Source: Mycolicibacterium goodii
GTDB taxonomy: Bacteria > Actinomycetota > Actinomycetes > Mycobacteriales > Mycobacteriaceae
Direction: 5' to 3'
NCBI RefSeq assembly: GCF_001187505.1
Contig: NZ_CP012150.1
Span: 2,914,001 to 2,978,000 of the forward strand
DNA: 64,000 nt
Every line of letters begins with the position of its first letter. The first letter of the stretch is position 1. This document shows, piece by piece, positions 57,549 through 64,000 of the stretch. The notes under the pieces are model-generated. The model was not told where the DNA came from, searched no databases, and worked only from the letters and a program-made list of their open reading frames with translations. A program made the translations under genes and the position numbers.

Positions 57549-58744
57549 TCGAACTCGACCACCTCGACCTCGGCGACGGCCGGCGGCTGGTGATCACCGC
57601 CGAACCCGACGCGGCCACACCATCGGTGCGTGCGGCCGGCGGGCACTGGCGGCGGGCCGCGCCCGGTGACGGGGTCGCCGAGGCCATGCTGGACACCCTG
57701 CGCGACAACCCGGGCACCACGAAAAGGGGCAATTTCACCCTGTTTTCGTGGGCCGGGCAGACCGCGAGGGGGGAGCGGCCGATCACCGTCGACCAGACCA
57801 ACGAATCGGTGATCGTCGGCGAGAGCGCCGTCGTCAAGTGGGCCACGCACCTGCAGGAGGGGCCCCACCCCGCACCCGCTCGCATCAGCGCGCTGCGCGG
57901 CGCCGGGTTCCGGGGGATGCCGGCGCCGTGGGGACTGGTCACCTGGGGACCTCCGGGCCGGGCCGAGACCCTCGTCGCCACCGTCGACGAATACCTGCCC
58001 GGCGCCGTCGACGGCTGGACGTGGGCCGTCGCGCTCGTCACCGACGCCGCGCAGGACACCGCGGCGGTGCCCGCCCTGGCCGACGCGATCAGAGCCGTGG
58101 GACACGTCGTCGCCGAACTGCATGCCGCGCAAGCCGACTCGGCCCATCCGGCCGCGGTCGCCGACGCGCGGGCATGGCGCGATGCGGCCCTGGACACCGT
58201 GCACACCGCCGCCGCGCTGGGCACCTCGGTGAGCGGTGAGCTGGTGCGGGCGCGACGCGCGCAGGTCGAGGCCATCCTCAGCGGCCTGGGTGACGTCGCG
58301 GGCATCCCGGTGTTGGCCGGCCACGGCGACCTGCACGTCGGGCAGGTGCTGCGCGCCGGTGCACGTTTCGTGATCACCGATTTCGACGGCAATCCCGTGC
58401 TGCCCGCCGAGGAACGCGTCAAACCCGTCCCCGCCGCGCTCGACGTCGCGGGCATGGTGCAGTCGCTCGCGCACGTCGCGATCGTGGCCCGCAGGTACAC
58501 CGACCTCGACGCCGCGGCGCTCGCCGACGTCGAGAACCTCACCCGCACCACGTTCCTCGACGCGTACACCGACCGGCTCGCCGTACTCGGCCACAGCGCC
58601 GTCTACGACCCGGCACCACTGCGGGCGTTGCGGCTGCAGCAGGTGCTGCGGGAGATCATCTATGCCGCACGCCATCTCCCACGCTGGATGTACGTGCCCG
58701 ACGCGGCGCTGCCCGCGCTGCTCGACGAAGGGACAACGACGTGA
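57545..58744 (+). CDS. Glucosamine kinase-like phosphotransferase (maltokinase/APH fold)
   Basis: A 399-residue protein. The N-terminal ~110 residues form a cap domain, then ESVIVGESAVVKWATHL (ATP-binding Lys). Catalytic loop AGHGDLHVGQVLRAG (His 260, Asp 262) and Mg-binding ITDFDGNP (Asp 279, 281). This arrangement is that of actinobacterial glucosamine kinases, which share the maltokinase fold and are found beside SIS isomerase/deaminase and glycosyltransferase genes. It probably phosphorylates an aminosugar at C6. Both ends overlap neighbours by 4 bases (GTGA). Confidence 0.82.
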   Translation: MIELDHLDLGDGRRLVITAEPDAATPSVRAAGGHWRRAAPGDGVAEAMLDTLRDNPGTTKRGNFTLFSWAGQTARGERPITVDQTNESVIVGESAVVKWATHLQEGPHPAPARISALRGAGFRGMPAPWGLVTWGPPGRAETLVATVDEYLPGAVDGWTWAVALVTDAAQDTAAVPALADAIRAVGHVVAELHAAQADSAHPAAVADARAWRDAALDTVHTAAALGTSVSGELVRARRAQVEAILSGLGDVAGIPVLAGHGDLHVGQVLRAGARFVITDFDGNPVLPAEERVKPVPAALDVAGMVQSLAHVAIVARRYTDLDAAALADVENLTRTTFLDAYTDRLAVLGHSAVYDPAPLRALRLQQVLREIIYAARHLPRWMYVPDAALPALLDEGTTT

Positions 58745-59730
58745 ACCCCGACGCGTTCGTCGCGGACCTCGAACGCAAACCCGTTGTCCTCGACCGGCTC
58801 GCGGCCACCCTGCGCGAACGCAACCCGTGGGCCGATGTGGTCCCGGCGGGCATCGAGCGGGTGGTGTTCGTGGGCATGGGATCGTCGGCCTACGCCGGCG
58901 GTGTGGCCGCCGCGCGGATGCGGGCCCGCGGCCTGACCGCGGTGTCCGAACTCGCGTCGTCGGCGCTGCTGCCGCGCTGGGATGCGGGCACCCTGGTGGT
59001 CGCCACCTCGGCGACCGGCGGATCGGTGGAGACCCTCGACGCACTCGAACGCATGCAGACGGCGAGCCCTGCCGCGACGTTCGTCGCCCTCACCAACACC
59101 CCCGGCTCGGCGCTCGCGCAACGATGCGGCGCCGTGGTCGACCTCGCCGCCGACCCCGAGGAGGGCGGCGTCGCGTGCCGTACCTACCAGCACACCCTGG
59201 TGCTGCTGACCGCCCTGGAGCGGCACCTGTCCGGCGGCGACACCTCGGCGCTCGGCGACGCGGTGGCCGCGGCGGCAACCGCGAGCGCACACCTGCTGGA
59301 CACCGAGGACGCCTGGCGCCCGCGCGCCGCCGAACTGCTGCTCGGCCCCGCAGGCACCCACCTCGCGGCTCCGGCGCACCGGTTCTCCTCGGCCCAGCAG
59401 GGCGCGCTGATGCTGCGGGAAGGGCCGCGCCTGGCCGCGGTCGGCTGCGAGACCGGCGACTGGAGTCACGTCGACGTCTACCTGACCAAGACGACCGACT
59501 ACCGCCTTCTGGTGTTCGCGGGCTCGCCGTGGGAGCCGCAACTCGCCGAGTGGACGACCATGCGGGGCACCACGGTCGTCGCGGTCGGTGGCCAGGTGCC
59601 CGGCGCGCAGTTCGCGGTGCGCTACCCCGGCGACGACGGCGGTGACGCCGACGATCTGGTGCGCCTGCTCTCCGAGGTGCTGGTGGCCGAGCTCATCGCG
59701 GCGAGGGCGTGGCAGGAGCGGACGCGGTAA
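58741..59730 (+). CDS. SIS-domain aminosugar isomerase/deaminase-like protein
   Basis: A 329-residue protein with two SIS domains: RVVFVGMGSSAYAGGVAAAR (residues ~40-60, sugar-phosphate loop), LVVATSATGGSVETLDALER, EEGGVACRTYQHTLVLLTAL, and a second SIS copy from ~200 (HRFSSAQQGALMLREGPRLA). It resembles the isomerase half of GlmS or the AgaS/FrlB group and would interconvert an aminosugar phosphate made by the preceding kinase. GTG start in 4-base overlap with the kinase gene; last gene of the TetR-GT-kinase-SIS operon. Confidence 0.85.
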   Translation: MNPDAFVADLERKPVVLDRLAATLRERNPWADVVPAGIERVVFVGMGSSAYAGGVAAARMRARGLTAVSELASSALLPRWDAGTLVVATSATGGSVETLDALERMQTASPAATFVALTNTPGSALAQRCGAVVDLAADPEEGGVACRTYQHTLVLLTALERHLSGGDTSALGDAVAAAATASAHLLDTEDAWRPRAAELLLGPAGTHLAAPAHRFSSAQQGALMLREGPRLAAVGCETGDWSHVDVYLTKTTDYRLLVFAGSPWEPQLAEWTTMRGTTVVAVGGQVPGAQFAVRYPGDDGGDADDLVRLLSEVLVAELIAARAWQERTR

Positions 59731-59885
59731 TCGCACCGCTTAGGAGCAAGGGTTGCCACATAGAAAGTATCGGCTATCCAAACTTTGACATTTGAAGGCG
59801 CTGACCAGCAAACTTGCACTACCGGCGCGATGGATTTGAAGTACTAAAGAAGTTGCTGCACGCCTGCGACGTGGGTAGTCTGGCG

Positions 59886-60013
59886 GTTGCGAAGGGGAGT
59901 AGTTCCTGCCCGTCACATCCGGTGGCGGATGCGGTTGGTCGACATACTGGCGCAACGTGAGCGCCCGGCCAACCACCGAATGCGTTCGGCGAGCGAGACC
60001 TTCGGCCGAAACA
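59886..60013 (+). ncRNA. yybP-ykoY type manganese riboswitch
   Basis: The 5' block GCGAAGGGGAGTAGTT and the 3' block GGCGAGCGAGACCTTCGG are the two conserved internal-loop strands of the yybP-ykoY aptamer (consensus AAGGGGAGUA and GCGAGACCUU). They are separated by paired segments (GGCCGGGCGC-type arms). The element sits 66-193 bases before the start of a GDT1/UPF0016 transporter, the most common gene class it controls. High Mn2+ would favour expression of the exporter. Confidence 0.85.
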
Positions 60014-60078
60014 GCCGTCAGGCTGCCGGTCGGAGGCTGTGGTTTTCCGCTCGGGCAGCCCCCACAAGAAGGAGCTTC

Positions 60079-60819
60079 ATGCTTGCCGCCCTGGCGCTGA
60101 GCTTCGGTGTCATCTTCATCGCCGAGCTCGGTGACAAGTCCCAGCTCATGGCGATGACGTTCGCGTTGCGCTACCGCTGGTGGGTTGTGCTCGGTGGCAT
60201 CACGGCCGCGACCACGGCCGTCCACCTCATCTCGGTGGCGGTGGGGCACTACCTGGGCGCGGCGCTCCCGACGCACCTGTTGGGCATCATCGCGGGCGTC
60301 GCGTTCGTGTTCTTCGGACTGTGGACCCTGCGTGGCGACCGGCTCTCCGAGGACGAGGCCACCCGCGCCGAACGGACCAGTGCCCCGGCGTTCTTCGCCG
60401 TCACCTCGGCGTTCCTGCTGGCCGAGCTGGGCGACAAGACCATGCTCGCAACCATCACCCTGGCCGCGGACAACGACTGGGTGGGCGTCTGGATCGGCTC
60501 GACCATCGGCATGGTCGCCGCCGACGCGCTGGCCATCATCGTCGGTGCCATCGCGGGCAAGCACCTGCCGGAGCGGGCGATCCAGATCGCCGCGGCGGCG
60601 TTGTTCCTGGGCTTCGGCTTCTACATGCTGCTGGAGAACATCTGGCCGGCGTCGGCCCTGGTTCTCGTGGCGACCTCGGCGGGCATCCTCGCGCTGCTGG
60701 CCGGGATCGTCGCTGCGCTGCCGCAGCGGTGGCGGCCCGCGGTGTTGCGCACCCGGCCGTCGACGATGGACGCAAACGAAGACACCGGCCGACGAGAACC
60801 GGTCCATCGCGAGGCGTGA
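60079..60819 (+). CDS. GDT1/UPF0016 family manganese exporter
   Basis: A 246-residue, six-helix membrane protein built from two repeats. Each repeat carries the family signature: FIAELGDKSQL at residues 13-23 and LLAELGDKTML at 113-123. The Glu-Gly-Asp-Lys quartets form the cation site in the middle of the membrane. The start at 60079 follows AAGAAGGAGC. Mn2+ (and possibly Ca2+) export is known for this family, and the riboswitch upstream fits Mn2+ control. The last 30 residues are an unstructured hydrophilic tail. Confidence 0.92.
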   Translation: MLAALALSFGVIFIAELGDKSQLMAMTFALRYRWWVVLGGITAATTAVHLISVAVGHYLGAALPTHLLGIIAGVAFVFFGLWTLRGDRLSEDEATRAERTSAPAFFAVTSAFLLAELGDKTMLATITLAADNDWVGVWIGSTIGMVAADALAIIVGAIAGKHLPERAIQIAAAALFLGFGFYMLLENIWPASALVLVATSAGILALLAGIVAALPQRWRPAVLRTRPSTMDANEDTGRREPVHREA

Positions 60820-60870
60820 TGTCGCTGAGGACCCGATCTCGCCGACCGGTGTCGGCCGGAGAGGTTTATG

Positions 60871-61164
60871 TCAGACGCAGTCGACGCAGAGCTGCTCGTT
60901 ACCGCGCTGCAGCGCCAACCGGTTCTGATGCTGCACCAAAAAGCAGCTGGAGCAGGTGAACTCGTCAGCCTGCTTCGGCACCACCCGAACCGTGAGCTCC
61001 TCACCGGTGAGGTCCACATCGGGCAGATCGAACGAGTCGACGACCTCGTCCTCATCGATCACCGCGGTGTCGGCGGACACGCGTCGGGCGGCAAGGTCTT
61101 CAAGTGACTCGTCGGCAACCTCGTCGACCTCTTTGGTGCGAGGTGCGTCGTAATCGGTGGCCAT
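60871..61164 (-). CDS. DUF4193 zinc-ribbon-like protein
   Basis: A 97-residue protein: MATDYDAPRTKEVDEVADES, an acidic middle, then LTVRVVPKQADEFTCSSCFL and a C-terminal QLCVDCV. Two CxxC pairs form a zinc ribbon; this sequence is highly conserved across actinobacteria. The start at 61164 follows GGAGGATGACC. It is convergent with the Mn exporter. Function unknown. Confidence 0.92.
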   Translation of the reverse strand: MATDYDAPRTKEVDEVADESLEDLAARRVSADTAVIDEDEVVDSFDLPDVDLTGEELTVRVVPKQADEFTCSSCFLVQHQNRLALQRGNEQLCVDCV

Positions 61165-61494
61165 GGTCATCCTCCCTTTCTAGGCCGGTGCTAGGGGAAC
61201 GTCGCCGGAGCGCCCGTTGTTCCCTGTCTGGTTGCTTCATAAACGTGTGCTGTTTGAAGAACGTCTGACGACCCGTTGAGGGTCATAAGTCGCCGATCGG
61301 CTCGCCATATTCCCGGGTGCGGGTCGTGGGAGCGTGATCACGCAGCACACCGTAGGGCACGGGTGCGTGTGACGCGGGATCAGGGCGGGTTCACTGCGTG
61401 CGTGTCGCGATCCGGCTCGGGAAAACGTGACGCGGCACACGAAATCACCGGCGGAACCGTTGTTTTGGCCAACTGTTCATCGGGCCGGGACGCC
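61165..61494. other. Intergenic region, DUF4193 promoter side
   Basis: No gene seen in 330 bases. A 12-bp palindrome GCGTGATCACGC lies at 61332-61343. The DUF4193 promoter must be in the first ~120 bases. Confidence 0.4.
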
Positions 61495-61812
61495 CTACAG
61501 CCGGTCCATCTCCCGCGACATCGCCGCATGCTCCATGAAGGTCAGTCGCACCGGCGGGTAGTAGCGGACCGGGCCCCGCCTACGCCGTCGGGACACCACA
61601 AGTGCTGGGGCCGAGGCGATATGCCGCAAAAGCGCGAGGCGGCGTCGCGGCAGTGGGACGGCCGCCGCGGTGCCGAACAGCACCTGCTGCGGGGTGATCA
61701 GGATGAGCTCGTGCCGGTGCCGTGCGGCGCGTGCGCACGGCACAGGGGGCAGCGAACGGGGCCCAGAAGCGGGCCCAGAAGCGGGCACAGCAGGCACGGG
61801 GTTCTTGCTCAT
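61495..61812 (-). CDS. Basic hypothetical protein
   Basis: A 105-residue protein starting MSKNPVPAVPASGPASGPRS, Arg-rich towards the C-terminus (ALVVSRRRRRGPVRYYPPVR), with a hydrophobic HELILITPQQVLFG stretch. No domain recognised. RBS AGAGGAACCC. Could be spurious, but base composition by codon position looks gene-like. Confidence 0.45.
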   Translation of the reverse strand: MSKNPVPAVPASGPASGPRSLPPVPCARAARHRHELILITPQQVLFGTAAAVPLPRRRLALLRHIASAPALVVSRRRRRGPVRYYPPVRLTFMEHAAMSREMDRL

Positions 61813-62083
61813 GTCGGGTTCCTCTGTCACTGCGCCTGTCACTCCGCCCGGGTGGTCGACGCTTTGAACAAAAGCTATTGCGGCGGCCATCCGGTGTTCA
61901 CGCGTAGTGCACTACCTCTAAGGGCAGCTATACCGAAGGGTGATCTTGATGCTGGTGGAGGCCAAAAGCGCCGTCGGGGGCAAAAACCTCGAAAGCTGCT
62001 GCGCCGTGCGTTTCGCGCCCGAGTGCGGTGTCGGCGCACACGTAGCAGGTAGTGCGGGATGCGCGCTGAGTACAGTCGTCGGC

Positions 62084-62377
62084 GTGCATGAGGATTCCAC
62101 GGAACCGGACGCAGACAACCTCGAGTTGGACGAGTACGAAGCCCAACTCGACGAGGAGGAAGCCAACGGTCAGGTGATCTCGATCCGCCGTGCCAACGGC
62201 GAGGAGATCGTCACGATCGTCGCGCAGGCCGACGAGTGGAACGTCGACCTGCAACCCGGCGGCGCCGTCATCGGCGCGTTCCTCGGGTCGCGGCGCGAGA
62301 CGCCGGTGTGGGTGAACGCGCTCGACAGCGAGATCGAGCGCGACGAGGACGGCACGTACGTCCTCCGCATCGACTGA
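62084..62377 (+). CDS. Conserved acidic hypothetical protein
   Basis: A 97-residue protein: an acidic N-terminus (EPDADNLELDEYEAQLDEEE), then a small beta domain (QVISIRRANGEEIVTIVAQA, then DLQPGGAVIGAFL, VWVNALDSEI, YVLRID). The GTG start at 62084 is favoured over the longer frame to 61940, whose first 48 codons look non-coding. No known family. Confidence 0.55.
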   Translation: MHEDSTEPDADNLELDEYEAQLDEEEANGQVISIRRANGEEIVTIVAQADEWNVDLQPGGAVIGAFLGSRRETPVWVNALDSEIERDEDGTYVLRID

Positions 62378-62531
62378 ACCGCCGACGCCGCGCCCGCTTT
62401 CCGCGACAGGTGTCCCCCGATCGGGGGACACCGGATTCATCCGACCTACCGGCCGATCGCCCGACTGTCATCGACTCTGTTGTGCGCCAGAGTGATTGAC
62501 AGTTGAAAGTTCGCTCGACAGGAGGATCGCG

Positions 62532-63308
62532 ATGGCCATGACGTTGACTCAGGTTCAGGCCGGGCCCTTGACGGATGCACCCCGCTACAGCGTGTTGTCG
62601 TCCACCGACGTCGAGGCCGTCGAGGCTGCTCAACGTCTGCGCCGCGAGGTGCTCACCGACGAGTGTGGATACACCGTGGCCGGAAGCGGATTCGACCCCG
62701 ACCACTTCGACGACCACTGCGTACATGTTCTGGTGCGGGACAACCGGACCGAGGAGCTGGTGGGTTGTGCCCGCATGCTGCCGATCGGCGGGGTGTTCGC
62801 CACCGGCGGCATGTATGCCGCGAAGTCCTTCGACCTCACGGCCCTCGACCCGCTGCGGTTGTCGCTGCTCGAATGGGGGCACGCCGTCGTGCGGGCCGAT
62901 CACCGCAACGGCGCGGTGCTGTTGATGATGTGGTCGGCCATCCTCGACTACGCCGACCGGTACGGCTACGACCACATCTTCGGGTGCATCACGGTGCCGA
63001 CGCATCCGCTGGGCAGCGCGCCAGGCGCCCAGGTACGTGCGGTGCATGAGTTCATGCGGGACGACCACCCCATCCCGGACTGCTACACCGTGCGGCCACA
63101 TCGGCCCGTCGTCATCGACGGCGTGCCCCTCGACGACATCGCACCGCCGTCCTACTCGCCCATCCCGGCGCTGGTGCGCGGATACCTGCGCCTGGGCGCC
63201 CGCGGGTGCGGCGAGCCTGCATACGATCCGCTGTTCCGGGTGGCGCACTTCCCGACGCTGCTGGGAACCGGCCGGTTCGACGGCGGCGCCGTGCTGGACC
63301 GGCCCTGA
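62532..63308 (+). CDS. GNAT/OlsB-like N-acyltransferase
   Basis: A 258-residue GNAT of the ornithine-lipid (OlsB)/hemolysin type: YSVLSSTDVEAVEAAQRLRR with EVLTDECGYTVAG (N-terminal acceptor part), HVLVRDNRTEELVGCARMLP (core strands), SFDLTALDPLRLSLLEWGHA (acyl-CoA/ACP site region), DYADRYGYDHIFGCITVP. It probably N-acylates ornithine or a similar amine to make an aminolipid. RBS AGGAGGATCGCG precedes ATG 62532. OlsA, the usual partner, is not in the window. Confidence 0.82.
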   Translation: MAMTLTQVQAGPLTDAPRYSVLSSTDVEAVEAAQRLRREVLTDECGYTVAGSGFDPDHFDDHCVHVLVRDNRTEELVGCARMLPIGGVFATGGMYAAKSFDLTALDPLRLSLLEWGHAVVRADHRNGAVLLMMWSAILDYADRYGYDHIFGCITVPTHPLGSAPGAQVRAVHEFMRDDHPIPDCYTVRPHRPVVIDGVPLDDIAPPSYSPIPALVRGYLRLGARGCGEPAYDPLFRVAHFPTLLGTGRFDGGAVLDRP

Positions 63309-63795
63309 CCGCGGGGACGGAATCCGAACTTTACAGATCCGCGATCTTCGACAGCGAACTGGACAACTCGTCTGTTTTGTACAGGAATTGTTGCTGGGCT
63401 TCGCGGTGTGACCGACGAAGTCGCTTAGCTGGAGCAGCGATATGTGAGCTCCATCATTTCGAAACCGCAAAGTGACCTACCGCATACCGCGAAAACTTAC
63501 TCAGAGGTAAGTAAACGTTTCGCTCGCGGTGTCGCAACGACCCCGACGCGGCGGGCGGAGTCGGCCGCGAGCCCGGCGGGTATTTGCTGGCGCGAGTGGC
63601 GCTTGCGTCTGCAATAAAGTTGCGGAGAGGTCGTGGGCGTTCCGAGTGCAGCTAACTTCGAATTGGGTAGCTATGGGTCACATGACGGGAGGAGCCGCCG
63701 CATTGCGGTTGTTTGACTAGCGATTTTCCCTTGCAAAAAACCTACTTGGGAGTAAGTTCACCGCCCGGGGGTTTAATTCAGCAAAAGGAGAATCG
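63309..63795. other. Long leader/promoter region with paired AACTTACTC repeats
   Basis: No gene seen in 487 bases. ACTTAC-N6-GTAAGT lies at 63495-63512. AACTTACTC occurs there (63494-63502) and again inverted at 63750-63758, 29 bases before the RBS (AAAAGGAG) of the last gene. These look like operator copies for the downstream secreted protein gene. Confidence 0.45.
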
Positions 63796-64000
63796 ATGCA
63801 ACAAGCTGTTCGCTCGTACCTGGCCGCGGGTGTCGCGTTCGCGGGAGCAGGCGTCATCGCGATCAGTCCGGTGGCGCCGATGCCGCCGGACCTCACCGAG
63901 CGTGCCAAGTCGTCCGCCGACGTCGCGCTGTCCGCGCTGGCCAACCCGATCGACGGATATGCGAAGGCGTTCACCACGGCCCTCAAGAACGCCGAGGCGC
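63796..64000 (+). CDS. Secreted or membrane protein, N-terminal part
   Basis: An ATG at 63796 after AAAAGGAGAATCG opens a frame that runs off the window: MQQAVRSYLAAGVAFAGAGV, AISPVAPMPPDLTERAKSSA, then an Ala-rich helical stretch. A hydrophobic start and small-residue composition suggest a mycobacterial envelope protein of the PE/PPE-neighbour or lipid-associated class. Sixty-eight codons visible; family not certain. Confidence 0.6.
   Translation, partial: MQQAVRSYLAAGVAFAGAGVIAISPVAPMPPDLTERAKSSADVALSALANPIDGYAKAFTTALKNAEA

Overview
The window is high-GC actinobacterial DNA that reads as a fast-growing Mycobacterium (Mycolicibacterium), close to M. smegmatis. Pointers are the five-gene acetamidase locus amiC-amiA-amiD-amiS-amiE, kdpA/kdpF, PE-PPE-type secreted hydrolases, DUF4193 and DUF5709 proteins, a mycothiol-dependent-isomerase-fold protein and a type VII secretion (WXG100-like) substrate. 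The species call is an inference from gene content and remembered protein similarity. No search was run.

Layout. 1-400: start of a kdp potassium-ATPase operon on the minus strand (a tiny membrane peptide, kdpF, kdpA). 550-4113: a degenerate decarboxylase barrel, a MarR/hydrolase divergent pair and a SHOCT protein. 4211-8690: a compact genomic island bounded by 40-bp direct repeats of the 5' half of a tRNA-Leu(UAA) gene. It carries an AAA+ ATPase, an XRE repressor and a subtilisin-like protease, which together look like an IetAS-type anti-phage/stability module, plus a frameshifted integrase relic and an IS3 remnant. 9014-9572: a PD-(D/E)XK nuclease-like gene and an IS256-type remnant. 10141-17400: small redox and hydrolase genes (SDRs, AKR, nitroreductase, NmrA-like) with decayed copies of a universal stress protein and an SDR.

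17399-23838: an aldehyde dehydrogenase, a GntR/FCD regulator and a VOC protein face a fused E1 alpha/beta plus E2 2-oxoacid dehydrogenase pair. Four similar TGG-N4-CA sites suggest one regulator controls both sides. 23881-29713: Zn-alcohol dehydrogenase, DUF59 protein and amidohydrolase, a set that usually accompanies propane-type monooxygenases, under an AcoR/MimR-like activator. 29780-36600: secreted and membrane proteins, a T7SS substrate with a truncated partner gene, a FocA/NirC channel overlapping cyanase, a Tat-exported acetamidase-like protein and a repeat-rich secreted protein. 37398-48939: PE-PPE hydrolases, an acyl-CoA ligase, an MFS transporter broken by a frameshift, GH16 glucanase and TetR/hydrolase pairs.

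48944-52877: the acetamidase locus, with sensor, regulators, amide channel and enzyme. 52977-54779: a cytochrome b561-YedY-type fusion. 55618-59730: TetR, glycosyltransferase, glucosamine-kinase-like and SIS genes with start/stop overlaps, suggesting an aminosugar pathway. 59886-60819: a yybP-ykoY-type manganese riboswitch ahead of a GDT1-family Mn exporter. The window ends in an OlsB-like acyltransferase and the start of a secreted protein.

The most interesting element is the tRNA-bounded IetAS-like island. Its att repeats are exact but its integrase is dead, so it looks fixed in place while the defence genes stay intact.
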